Both the position numbers and the translations under genes were made by a program. Under the pieces are notes generated by a model. The model saw only the letters and a list, made by a program, of their open reading frames with translations, did no database searches and was not told where the DNA came from. Positions 7,755-15,483 of a DNA stretch of 46,742 nucleotides are shown here, in pieces; positions within the stretch are counted from its first letter, which is position 1, and the number at the start of each line of letters is the position of its first letter. The stretch is from JANQFM01 sp035471925 (GTDB lineage: Bacteria; Acidobacteriota; UBA6911; RPQK01; DATIPO01): NCBI GenBank assembly GCA_035471925.1, contig DATIPO010000082.1, positions 1 through 46,742 on the forward strand, given 5' to 3'.

Positions 7755-8249
7755 CTAAAGCGGCGACTCGATGCGGTGGTAATCGAGGAAGCGGAAGGGA
7801 CATGTGGCCTCAGGATCGTCGAAGCGTTCCTCGCCCAGCAGCTTCCACTGCGAAAGGTCAAACTCGGGAAAGTGGGTGTCCCCCTCGAATTCGCCTTCCA
7901 CCAGGGTCAGATAAATGCGGTCGGCCACCTTCAGTCCCTCACGGTAGACGTTCTCGCCTCCCGCGATGAAGACCTCGTCGTCACCTTGGACCAAGTCCAG
8001 CGCCTCCTGCATCGAGTGGGCCACCAGAGCGCCTCGGGGCTGGTAGTCGCGGTTGCGGGTGAGGACGATCAGGGTGCGGTTAGGCAATGCCGCCTGAAGC
8101 GACTCGAAGGTCTTGCGTCCCATGATGACATGGTGACCCAGCGTCTTCTTCTTGAAACGCCGCATGTCGCGGGGCAGGTTCCAGGGGAGGTCGTTGTCGA
8201 CTCCGATGACACGGTTACGGGCCATGGCCGAAATGATGGAAATAGTCAT
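7755..8249 (-). CDS. folA: Dihydrofolate reductase
   Basis: 164 residues, the usual bacterial length. It begins ISIISAMARNRVIG, then NDLPWNLPRDMRRFK with the catalytic acid Asp28 (equivalent to Asp27 in E. coli), the NADPH-binding GHHVIMGRKTFESL, and IAGGENVYREGL near the C-terminus. It reduces dihydrofolate to tetrahydrofolate with NADPH in the cytoplasm. It starts 3 bases after thyA ends, so the two are co-transcribed; this enzyme regenerates the folate that thymidylate synthase oxidises. Confidence 0.97.
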   Translation of the reverse strand: MTISIISAMARNRVIGVDNDLPWNLPRDMRRFKKKTLGHHVIMGRKTFESLQAALPNRTLIVLTRNRDYQPRGALVAHSMQEALDLVQGDDEVFIAGGENVYREGLKVADRIYLTLVEGEFEGDTHFPEFDLSQWKLLGEERFDDPEATCPFRFLDYHRIESPL

Positions 8250-8252
8250 GCT

Positions 8253-9047
8253 TCAAACGGCCACCGGCGCCTTGATGCGCGGGTGGGGATCATAGTCCTT
8301 GAGGCTGAAGTCGGAGTACTGGAAGTCGAACACGGAAGTCACCTGGGGATTGAGTTTCATCCTCGGCAGGGCCCGCGGACTCCGGGAAAGCTGCGTGCGG
8401 GCCTGCTCCATGTGGTTGAGGTAGAGGTGGGCGTCGCCGAAGGTGTGGACAAACTCGCCGGGAAGCAGTCCGCAAACCTGGGCCATGATCAAGGTCAACA
8501 AAGAGTAGGACGCGATGTTGAAGGGCACACCCAGGAAAATGTCGGCGCTGCGCTGGTAGAGCTGGCAGGAAAGCCGTCCTTGAGCCACATAGAACTGAAA
8601 GAGCAAATGACAGGGAGGAAGGGCCATCTTGTCCAGTTCGGCGACATTCCAGGCGCTGACGATCATGCGGCGGGAGTCGGGGTTCTTGCGGATCTGCTCC
8701 AGCACCTGGCTGATCTGGTCGATGCCTTCTTCGCCGGGCACGGGCCAGGAACGCCATTGCGCGCCATACACCGGCCCCAGTTCCCCCTCCGGGTCGGCCC
8801 ACTCGTTCCAAATGGTGACGCCGTTGTCGGTCAGATAGCGGATGTTGGTGTCACCCCGCAGAAACCACAGCAGTTCGTGAATGATCGACTTGAGATGGAC
8901 CTTCTTGGTGGTCAGGAGCGGAAAGCCCTCTTCCAAGTCGAAACGCATCTGGTAGCCGAAAACGCTGACCGTACCGGTTCCCGTGCGGTCGTCCTTGCGG
9001 ACGCCCTGATCGAGAACATGCTGCATGAAGTCCAGATATTGCCGCAC
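8253..9047 (-). CDS. thyA: Thymidylate synthase
   Basis: 264 residues, full length. Motifs are RTGTGTVSVFG (phosphate-binding Arg21), the catalytic Cys146 in PPCHLLFQFYV, QRSADIFLGVPFNIASY, and the C-terminal end KAPVAV. It methylates dUMP to dTMP with methylene-tetrahydrofolate, releasing dihydrofolate. The start is GTG 9047, set by a strong GGGAGGA six bases upstream. It leads the run thyA, folA, FMN protein, EamA, Nudix, and orn lies 110 bases upstream on the same strand. The gap to orn contains GATAAT as a possible -10 element but no good -35. Confidence 0.98.
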   Translation of the reverse strand: MRQYLDFMQHVLDQGVRKDDRTGTGTVSVFGYQMRFDLEEGFPLLTTKKVHLKSIIHELLWFLRGDTNIRYLTDNGVTIWNEWADPEGELGPVYGAQWRSWPVPGEEGIDQISQVLEQIRKNPDSRRMIVSAWNVAELDKMALPPCHLLFQFYVAQGRLSCQLYQRSADIFLGVPFNIASYSLLTLIMAQVCGLLPGEFVHTFGDAHLYLNHMEQARTQLSRSPRALPRMKLNPQVTSVFDFQYSDFSLKDYDPHPRIKAPVAV

Positions 9048-9157
9048 TTCAAATCCTCCCTCAGTATCCTGCGGCGATGGATGCGCATGGCGGAGCCTGG
9101 CAACTCCTCTAGATTATCATCTCCTCCTGTCGCTCATCGCCCTGGCCAGGCGCGACC

Positions 9158-9706
9158 TCAGGAGAAGATGTTGCGTCGGTAGTACTTGAGTTCCTCGATC
9201 GATTCCAGCAGGTCGTCGAGTGCGCGGTGGCTCTTGGACTTCTCGGGCGCTTGGGCGTAGATGTCGGGATACCAGCGTCGAGCCAGTTCCTTAAGCGTGG
9301 AGACGTCTACGATGCGGTAGTGGAGAAACTTCTCCAGGCGGGGCATGTAGCGGGCCAAGAAGCGTCGGTCCTGGTGCACCGAGTTGCCCGCCAAGGGAGC
9401 GGTGCGAGGCTGGCAGATTGCGGCCAGAAAGTCGAGCGTCCGGCGCTCTGCCTGGATCTCGCTCACCTCGGAGCGGCGCACCTTGTCGACCAGGCCCGAT
9501 TGGCCGTGATGGCTCTGATTCCATTCGTCCATGGCCTCCAACACGTCTTCGGGCTGGTGGATGACCACCTCGGGGCCCCGGGCTACGATCTCAAGCTCGG
9601 AGTCGGTCACCAGAGTCACCATTTCCAGGATCCTCTCCTTTTCGGGATCGAGTCCGCTCATCTCCAAATCCATCCAGACCAGAAGATCCTCGCGATTGCC
9701 ATCCAT
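9158..9706 (-). CDS. orn: Oligoribonuclease (DEDD 3'-5' exoribonuclease)
   Basis: 182 residues. The DEDDh catalytic set is complete: Asp13 and Glu15 in WMDLEMSGLD, Asp113 in VHQDRRFL, and His160 and Asp165 in HRALDD, with Tyr130 also in place. It degrades two- to five-nucleotide RNAs, including pGpG from cyclic-di-GMP, to mononucleotides in the cytoplasm. ATG 9706 matches the family start. The frame stays open to 9826 but that extension is not conserved in character. AAGGTGG upstream can act as Shine-Dalgarno, and TAAGGT sits 7 nt before the ATG, so a leaderless start is also possible. It is divergent from the sugar dehydrogenase gene. Confidence 0.95.
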   Translation of the reverse strand: MDGNREDLLVWMDLEMSGLDPEKERILEMVTLVTDSELEIVARGPEVVIHQPEDVLEAMDEWNQSHHGQSGLVDKVRRSEVSEIQAERRTLDFLAAICQPRTAPLAGNSVHQDRRFLARYMPRLEKFLHYRIVDVSTLKELARRWYPDIYAQAPEKSKSHRALDDLLESIEELKYYRRNIFS

Positions 9707-9823
9707 GAGCGCCACCTTAACAGAGGCGCCGACCCCTGTGCACGCCAACAGGGTCCCCAAGATAGAGCCGCTGAAAGGACCTTCGGCCCGCCGAAAATTC
9801 TTCATCGCCGAGGCGGCAGATGG

Positions 9824-9829
9824 CACAAT
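9824..9829 (+). promoter_or_regulatory. -10-like CACAAT, 8 nt before ATG 9838
   Basis: CACAAT (four of six to the -10 consensus) sits 8 nt before a start that lacks a Shine-Dalgarno. A leaderless transcript is possible; the hexamer is weaker than the other examples in this window. Confidence 0.25.
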
Positions 9830-9837
9830 AGGATTCT

Positions 9838-12800
9838 ATGCGACTTTTGCATTTGATAGCAGTCGCTGTGCTGATCACCGCTGTGGGCGCGGCGCAAGAC
9901 TTGGTTCCTTTTGCCCAAGGACTGGACGCGCCGCTCTTCATGACTCACGCCGGCGACAACTCGGGACGCCTCTTCATCGTCGAACGGCCCGGCCGCATCC
10001 GCATCTGGCGCAGCGGACAAGTGCAGAGCCAGCCCTTTCTGGATATCTCGCAGCGCGTACGCACCGACGGCGAGTTCGGGCTGCTGGGGCTGGCCTTTCA
10101 TCCCAACTTCGAAAGCAACAGGCGCTTCTTTGTCTACTATGCGCCTTCCAGCGGCTCCCAACGCACGCTTGTGGTTGAATTCCAGAGTTCTGTCGGCAAT
10201 CCCGACCTGGCCGTGGACTCCGAGACGGTACTGTTGACGATTCCCCAGCCCGCCCGCAACCACAACGGCGGCATGATGGCTTTCGGACCCGACGGAATGC
10301 TCTACGTAGGTCTGGGCGACGGCGGGGGCGGAGGCGATCCCTTTGAGAACGCCCAGGACTTGACTACGATTCAAGGCTCGGTCATCCGTCTCGACGTGGA
10401 CGGCCCTTCCCTCATCCCGCCCGACAATCCCTTCGTGGGGATGGCCGGGGCTCGGGGCGAGATCTGGGCCTACGGACTGCGCAATCCCTGGCGCTTTTCC
10501 TTCGACCGCGGCACTGGTCGGCTCTTTCTGGGAGACGTGGGTCAAGCCAGCTTTGAAGAAGTCGACATCATCGAAGGCGGAAACAACTATGGCTGGGACA
10601 TCATGGAGGCCTCTTCCTGTTTCGAGCCTCCCAGCGGCTGCGACATGAGCGGACTGACCCTGCCCATCCACGAATATGGGCGCGACGACGGGCGCTCCAT
10701 TACCGGCGGCTATGTCTACCGCGGCCAGCGCTTCTCCAGCCTGCAAGGACGCTACATCTTCGGCGACTTCGTGTCGGGGCGCATCTGGACGCTGCGTCAA
10801 CTGAACAACGGCACCTGGACACGTTCCCTGCTCTTCAACCGTCCCGACATCTTGCTGGCCTCCTTCGCCGAAGACGCCCAGGGCGAACTCTATGTCGTCG
10901 ATCTTTCGGGACGCATCTTCGAGCTGGCCCGGGAAGATCCCGATCTGGCGCTGGACAAGAGCCACGTGGGCACCTTCAGGGTGGGTGAGATCGGCGAGTA
11001 TCGGCTGCTCGTCCGCAATGAAGGGGCCCTGGAGAGCGGTACGCCCATCACCCTGTCCGACAGTCTGCCTGACGGCCTGTCCCTCGACCGCATCGAAGCC
11101 GCCGACTGGAACTGCTCAAACGACGGACCGGACATCACCTGCACGCGCCAGCAAGCCCTGCTGCCCGATGCCGAGACGCTGATCAGCATCTTCGTCGAGG
11201 TGGAAGCCTCAGCAGTTCCCGAAGTGGTCAACAGCGCCACCGTCCAGTCGCCCGGCGACCTGAATCCAAATAACAACGTCGACAGTGAGCCCACAACGGT
11301 GGTGGGTCAAGTCGATCTGCTTGTGGAAGCCGAAGCCGATCAGCCCTTCGTGGCCGGATTCGAAGCCTCCTACGACATTACGGTGCGCAACGTGGGCCAA
11401 GTGGCGGCGCTGCAACCGGTGGAATTGTCGATCGAACTGCCGCCGACGGTCACGCCGGTCGATGCTGAGGGGAACGACTGGGACTGCCAGATCCAATCGA
11501 CGGCGGTGTTGTGCGACTTGGACACGCCCTTCGTGCTGGGTGATGAGGCCTCCCTGCTCCTGCGGGTGCTGATTGACCCACAAGCGCCCCCGACTGTGGA
11601 GGCTCTTTTCCAACTCGAGTCCTCTGAGGACGACATTGCCGACAACGACTCGCTCACCCTGCAAACTCCCGTCAGCCAGCCTGCCAACCTGGCTATGCAG
11701 GCCCGGCTCGACAATCCCTTGCGTCCGGGCATGCAGGCCCAACTCAGGGTCTCCCTGACGGGACAGACCGTGGCCGGAGTGGGCGCGCGCATCACCGAGG
11801 AACTGCCCCAGGGAATGACCTTCGTGACCTCCCAAGGACAGGGATGGCGCTGTCAGAGTCTGGGAGTGACGGTTGTCTGCCAGCATCCTGAAAGCATCCA
11901 AGCTCCCGATCCGCAGCAGCCCGAAGAGTTGCTGCTGACCCTTCAGGTGAGTCCGCTGGCCGGCGGGGGACTGAGGGTCAACCGGGTTTTGCTGGAGGCC
12001 GAGTTCGACACTCTCGCCCAGGACAACGAATCGATCCAGACCGTGGTGGTGGCCGAGGACGGCGACAGCGACGGAGACGGCGTTCCCGATCTTGAAGAGG
12101 ACGTCGTCTGGCCCCAGGGCGACGGCAACGGCGACGGTGTGCCCGACCGCCTTCAGTCCTCGGTGGCCTCTCTGATGACGCCCCAAGATGTCCCTGTCGC
12201 CATCATCACCCGGGGAGACGCCCTGGCTCTGGTCTCGGTTCAAGAGACCGTCGAGCTGGAAGACCTGCAACTCAGCGGAGTACAAAACCCCGTGGGTGCC
12301 TTCGATTTCACGGTCCTTGAGTCAAGTTCGGGAGAGGCCGGACGAAGCGGCGTTTTCGTCGTCAGCGACCGCTCCCTGGGCAACCACGCCCTCCTCTTTG
12401 GGCAGTTTTTCATCCAGATTGACTTTCCTGAGTGGACGGAGCTTCCTTTTCCCCGCCCCGCAGGTGAGGAGGGAGCGGAAATCGGCACCCACAGCATCTT
12501 TCTGGCTCTTGCGGACGGCGGGACGTTTGATGCCGATTCCCAGCAGGACGGAGTCATTTCGGTTCGGGATTGGGCAGCGGGATTCCGGGAGAACGCCCCC
12601 CGCATCCGTTTCTTTCCTCAAGTCGGCGACGGGACGCTCCAGCCCGTGCGCTTCCAGACCGAAATCAACCTGCTCAACCGGGGAAGCCAGGTCATGGCTC
12701 GGCTGGACCTGCGGGAATCCTCGTCCCTGGCCATGCCCTTGCCACTGATCCAGTCGGGTCCGCGGTCCCAACTCGACATCCCGCTGGCCGCGGGAGGCAC

Positions 12801-13389
12801 CTTCGCCGTCCAAAGCGACGGCTCGGGCGACCCGGACGACTCCTCGTTGCTGGTCGGTTCGGCGCGGTTGGTGGCTTCTCCTTCGGTTGAGGCGGTCCTG
12901 GTGTTCCGCCGCAGCGACGCCGAGCGCGACGTCATCCTTTATGAAGCCGGCATTCCCGCCACCCGGCCCCTTCGGGAAGCCACGGTCTTCGTGGACTCGC
13001 TAGGCGCGCGGCAGACGGGAATCGCCGTCCTCAACCCGCCCGAGATCATTCCACCCCAGGGAGACGACTTCCTCATACCCCAGGTCCCGGCCCTGAGCGC
13101 CGAAGTGCGCCTTGAGCTTCGGACCCTCGACTTCCAGCTTCTGGCCGAGACGTCTTTCACGCTGGCCGACGGAGAGCAGCGGGCCGCCTTTCTGGAGGAG
13201 CTGTTTGATCAGTCCATGCCCTCGCCGGCCCCAGATTTGCAGGGACTTCTGGTCATCCGATCTGATCGGCCGTTGGCGGTCCTGGGACTGCGTCAAACCG
13301 ACCAACCTGATAGCGAATTTCCCGACGACGTGGCCACTTTGGCGCCCATTCCAGTGGCCGAAGGCGTCTTCCGACCCGTGGATCAGTAA
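9838..13389 (+). CDS. Secreted PQQ-type sugar dehydrogenase fused to DUF11-like repeats
   Basis: 1183 residues. After a signal peptide (about 1-20) comes a six-blade propeller of the glucose/sorbosone dehydrogenase type (about 21-360), with GEFGLLGLAFHPNF, RNHNGGMMAFGPDGMLYVGL, YGLRNPWRFSFD and GNNYGW. Soluble members oxidise aldose sugars with PQQ and calcium. Three DUF11-like Ig repeats follow (about 365-485, 490-610, 615-740), then an Asp-rich calcium-binding stretch (DGDSDGDGVPDLEED). Next is a choice-of-anchor-like domain (about 780-915), and a C-terminal module (about 920-1175) that also occurs twice in the protein at 26271. The typical enzyme ends near residue 360, so about 820 residues are additions, probably for attachment to surfaces or polymers. 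No membrane anchor or sorting motif is seen at the C-terminus. Confidence 0.88.
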   Translation: MRLLHLIAVAVLITAVGAAQDLVPFAQGLDAPLFMTHAGDNSGRLFIVERPGRIRIWRSGQVQSQPFLDISQRVRTDGEFGLLGLAFHPNFESNRRFFVYYAPSSGSQRTLVVEFQSSVGNPDLAVDSETVLLTIPQPARNHNGGMMAFGPDGMLYVGLGDGGGGGDPFENAQDLTTIQGSVIRLDVDGPSLIPPDNPFVGMAGARGEIWAYGLRNPWRFSFDRGTGRLFLGDVGQASFEEVDIIEGGNNYGWDIMEASSCFEPPSGCDMSGLTLPIHEYGRDDGRSITGGYVYRGQRFSSLQGRYIFGDFVSGRIWTLRQLNNGTWTRSLLFNRPDILLASFAEDAQGELYVVDLSGRIFELAREDPDLALDKSHVGTFRVGEIGEYRLLVRNEGALESGTPITLSDSLPDGLSLDRIEAADWNCSNDGPDITCTRQQALLPDAETLISIFVEVEASAVPEVVNSATVQSPGDLNPNNNVDSEPTTVVGQVDLLVEAEADQPFVAGFEASYDITVRNVGQVAALQPVELSIELPPTVTPVDAEGNDWDCQIQSTAVLCDLDTPFVLGDEASLLLRVLIDPQAPPTVEALFQLESSEDDIADNDSLTLQTPVSQPANLAMQARLDNPLRPGMQAQLRVSLTGQTVAGVGARITEELPQGMTFVTSQGQGWRCQSLGVTVVCQHPESIQAPDPQQPEELLLTLQVSPLAGGGLRVNRVLLEAEFDTLAQDNESIQTVVVAEDGDSDGDGVPDLEEDVVWPQGDGNGDGVPDRLQSSVASLMTPQDVPVAIITRGDALALVSVQETVELEDLQLSGVQNPVGAFDFTVLESSSGEAGRSGVFVVSDRSLGNHALLFGQFFIQIDFPEWTELPFPRPAGEEGAEIGTHSIFLALADGGTFDADSQQDGVISVRDWAAGFRENAPRIRFFPQVGDGTLQPVRFQTEINLLNRGSQVMARLDLRESSSLAMPLPLIQSGPRSQLDIPLAAGGTFAVQSDGSGDPDDSSLLVGSARLVASPSVEAVLVFRRSDAERDVILYEAGIPATRPLREATVFVDSLGARQTGIAVLNPPEIIPPQGDDFLIPQVPALSAEVRLELRTLDFQLLAETSFTLADGEQRAAFLEELFDQSMPSPAPDLQGLLVIRSDRPLAVLGLRQTDQPDSEFPDDVATLAPIPVAEGVFRPVDQ

Positions 13390-13449
13390 GCCCGGGACAT
13401 TCACCGGACAAGTGACGCATGGGTTTGGAGAGGCTAATTGAAGCTGTGC

Positions 13450-13455
13450 TAGAAT
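13450..13455 (+). promoter_or_regulatory. Extended -10 promoter of the sigma-factor gene
   Basis: TAGAAT (five of six) is preceded by TGC, giving an extended -10 element (TGCTAGAAT). TTGGAG lies 19 bases upstream as a weak -35. The predicted leader before TTG 13519 is about 57 nt. Confidence 0.45.
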
Positions 13456-13518
13456 GCAGCGGGTTTACTGAGGAGAAGCCGTTTTCCCCGCAAATCGCTC
13501 AGCTAGGAGAATCTCCAC

Positions 13519-14067
13519 TTGACCGATTCTGGCCGCCGTATTCCCCGGGATAAGGAAGCCGAAGAGTACGCAGAACTGCGCGAAAGCCTGCGTCGGGCCG
13601 TGCTTCGCGTGTGCCCGACATGGCTGCTGGACAAAAGCGACGACATCATCCAGGGCGCCCTCATGCGGGTGATGGATATTCAGCGCCGCAGTGAGGGGAA
13701 ACGCGAGTTCAATCCGTCTTACCTTTCTAAGGTCGCTCACAGCGCAATGGTCGATCAGATCCGCAAGCTGCGTCGGCGACACGAGGTTCCCTTGGAAAAC
13801 GAAGAGGGAACTGCGATGCCTCTGCCCGCTCCCGCCGTTTCGCCGGAGCGCTCAACGCGCTCGGTGGAGATCGGACGAGGCATTCAGGAGTGCCTCAAGC
13901 AGCTCATCCGTCCCCGCCGCAGGGCGGTGCTGATGAGGCTTCTGGGACACACCGTTCCTGAAGCGGCCGAGCGTTTGGGATGGGACGTCAAAAGGACCGA
14001 GAATCTGGTCTACCGGGGATTGGAGAACCTGCGAGAATGTCTGAAGTCGAAGGGCCTCGAGCCATGA
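13519..14067 (+). CDS. ECF-like sigma-70 family RNA polymerase sigma factor
   Basis: 182 residues, starting at TTG 13519 behind AGGAGA. Region 2 is recognisable in DKSDDIIQGALMRVMDI and the following helix (SYLSKVAHSAMVDQIRKLRR). Region 4 has LGHTVPEAAERLGWDVKRT with a helix-turn-helix, ending in YRGLENLRECL. There is no region 1 or 3, as expected for group IV factors. It would direct RNA polymerase to a specific promoter set. The next gene overlaps the stop by four bases (ATGA) and encodes a likely anti-sigma factor, so the pair is translationally coupled. Confidence 0.88.
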   Translation: MTDSGRRIPRDKEAEEYAELRESLRRAVLRVCPTWLLDKSDDIIQGALMRVMDIQRRSEGKREFNPSYLSKVAHSAMVDQIRKLRRRHEVPLENEEGTAMPLPAPAVSPERSTRSVEIGRGIQECLKQLIRPRRRAVLMRLLGHTVPEAAERLGWDVKRTENLVYRGLENLRECLKSKGLEP

Positions 14068-14759
14068 CGGGAAGCAGCTGCAGCGACAGGCACGAATTGG
14101 ACGATTTTGCCGATCGCCTGCAGGAAAGCTGCGGACTTTGGGCCCTCGCGGCAACCGAGCCCCACGACTGCCCTTCCTCGCAGCGACTCTGGGAGGCTGC
14201 TGCTGGTGAGCTGCCGCCAGCCAAGACCGTCCGCCTGATTGACCATCTGGCCCAGTGCCCGCAATGCGCCTCCGGTTATCGTCTGGCCCTTGGCATGCAG
14301 TCCCAGCTCCAGCCTCCGCGGCCGCAAGTCACGAGCCCTGCCGGCACTCCGGTTTGGCGTCAGTGGATGGCCTTGGCCGCCGCCTTGGTCTTGGTGGCCT
14401 TAGGGCTGGTGATTTGGCAGAACGCCCTTCAACCGCACCCGACCCCCGCTATGCGCGGAGGCACCCAACCCGAAATCAAGTTCTCGGCGCCCCAGGACGC
14501 AGCGCTGCCAGCCCAGGACTTCACGCTGCAATGGAACCTCGAGGAAGACGTCCTAAGTTACGACGTGGATGTTTACGTCGCCAGCCCCGACCTGCGGATT
14601 CTCGACCGGGCCCGCGGATTGGAGGAGCCCTCCCTTACCGTCGCCCCGTCATCCCTGCAGGGGCTTCCCGAGGGGACCGTCATCTACTGGAAAGTAGAGG
14701 CCATTATGGCCGACGGACAGCGGGCGACGTCCACTCGAAGCACCCGGCTGCAACGCTGA
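14064..14759 (+). CDS. Zinc-finger anti-sigma factor with FN3-like domain
   Basis: 231 residues if ATG 14064, overlapping the sigma stop, is used; ATG 14037 is an alternative. The N-terminal part contains the anti-sigma zinc-finger pattern H-x3-C-x2-C (DHLAQCPQC), then a single membrane helix (WMALAAALVLVALGLVIW). Outside the membrane lies a beta-rich domain (KFSAPQDAALPAQDFTLQW to VIYWKVEAIMADGQ) resembling a fibronectin type III fold. The expected role is to hold the partner sigma factor at the membrane and release it on an envelope signal. Gene order and ATGA overlap support that pairing. The signal is unknown. Confidence 0.82.
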   Translation: MTGSSCSDRHELDDFADRLQESCGLWALAATEPHDCPSSQRLWEAAAGELPPAKTVRLIDHLAQCPQCASGYRLALGMQSQLQPPRPQVTSPAGTPVWRQWMALAAALVLVALGLVIWQNALQPHPTPAMRGGTQPEIKFSAPQDAALPAQDFTLQWNLEEDVLSYDVDVYVASPDLRILDRARGLEEPSLTVAPSSLQGLPEGTVIYWKVEAIMADGQRATSTRSTRLQR

Positions 14760-14923
14760 GGTCGGTGACGCCGCCTCTCCCGCTCCCGTTGACTCTGGCG
14801 GTAGGCTTTGCATCTCTTCCGCGGCGGCTTCCACGTTGGGGCTCCAGGTCCCGTTCCAGGCTCTGCCGTGTACCCATACCGTTGCCGGCAAAGCGTAAAC
14901 TGCCCGGCTGCCGAGTTTGAGCG

Positions 14924-14953
14924 GTCCCCCAGCCCGGTCCCGAACCGGGGGAC
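14924..14953. terminator. Strong GC hairpin between convergent genes
   Basis: GTCCCCC and GGGGGAC pair perfectly (seven pairs) around a 16-base loop, and an inner CCCGGT/ACCGGG pairing competes with it. It lies between the anti-sigma gene and the convergent small gene ending at 14974. AAAAA follows on the plus strand rather than T, so it is not a canonical intrinsic terminator. The rest of the gap 14760-14973 shows nothing else. Confidence 0.35.
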
Positions 14954-14973
14954 GCAAAAACGGCGGCCAAGAC

Positions 14974-15291
14974 TCAATCCTCCGCTTCTTCCTCCAAGCG
15001 CCGGCGGACGGAGGCCAGCAAAGCTTCAAAGCGGCGGTGCACCAGGCTCAGCAGCTCTTCGGCTCCGGTGGAGTTGTCGAAACCATGCTGACGGAGCAAT
15101 CGCATCACCCCGTACAACGACATGGCCACCTCGTGCAACCCGCTCCACTCCTGGTCATCGAGGCAGTAGAGATCTCCATCTCCACCGCCCGGATTCCTTC
15201 CCGCGGGCGAAGACTGAGGCCCGGCCAAAGAGGATGACAGTTGATCCTGCGGCATTTGCGGCGCAGGGGATGAATGTTCAGCAGCGGACAT
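14974..15291 (-). CDS. Small acidic-tailed protein of unknown function
   Basis: 105 residues, not recognised. The start is secure: AAGGAGGT, a near-perfect Shine-Dalgarno, lies just upstream of ATG 15291. The first 45 residues are Ser/Pro/Gln/Gly-rich and probably disordered. The rest is two amphipathic helices (LHEVAMSLYGVMRLLRQHGF and EELLSLVHRRFEALLASVRR) and ends in a Glu/Asp tail. It has no signal peptide or membrane span, so it is likely a small cytoplasmic helical protein or protein-binding factor. A near-consensus promoter with an overlapping palindrome precedes it, suggesting strong, controlled expression. Confidence 0.7.
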   Translation of the reverse strand: MSAAEHSSPAPQMPQDQLSSSLAGPQSSPAGRNPGGGDGDLYCLDDQEWSGLHEVAMSLYGVMRLLRQHGFDNSTGAEELLSLVHRRFEALLASVRRRLEEEAED

Positions 15292-15427
15292 AACGACCTC
15301 CTTGAATCGTTGAATTCCGCTTGCGGATCACCCCGCATGCGAAGCCCGAGCCTGTCTCTCATTCCTTTCACTTCCAGACCCGGCACCAGCTTGGCAACGG
15401 AACAAGCCGAAGCGCATAAATGGTGTA

Positions 15428-15464
15428 GATTAACCATCTTAATCACCTTACATTCACCTGTCAA
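15428..15464 (-). promoter_or_regulatory. Near-consensus sigma-70 promoter with overlapping palindrome
   Basis: On the minus strand a perfect -35 TTGACA (15459-15464) is separated by exactly 17 bases from TAAGAT (15436-15441, four of six). The inverted repeat GATTAA-N5-TTAATC (15428-15444) covers the -10 element, where a repressor would block RNA polymerase. It reads toward the small gene starting at 15291, with a leader of about 140 nt. Confidence 0.6.
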
Positions 15465-15483
15465 GTCCTCCTGGAAAGAAGTC

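Noticed and set aside
7227..9182. Plus-strand open frame of 651 codons across folA and thyA
   Set aside because: Antisense to three unmistakable genes; no ribosome site and no recognisable domain.
9707..9826. Upstream extension of orn to an ATG at 9826
   Set aside because: The added 40 residues are unlike the family. The catalytic core begins normally after ATG 9706, and the extension runs through the divergent promoter region.
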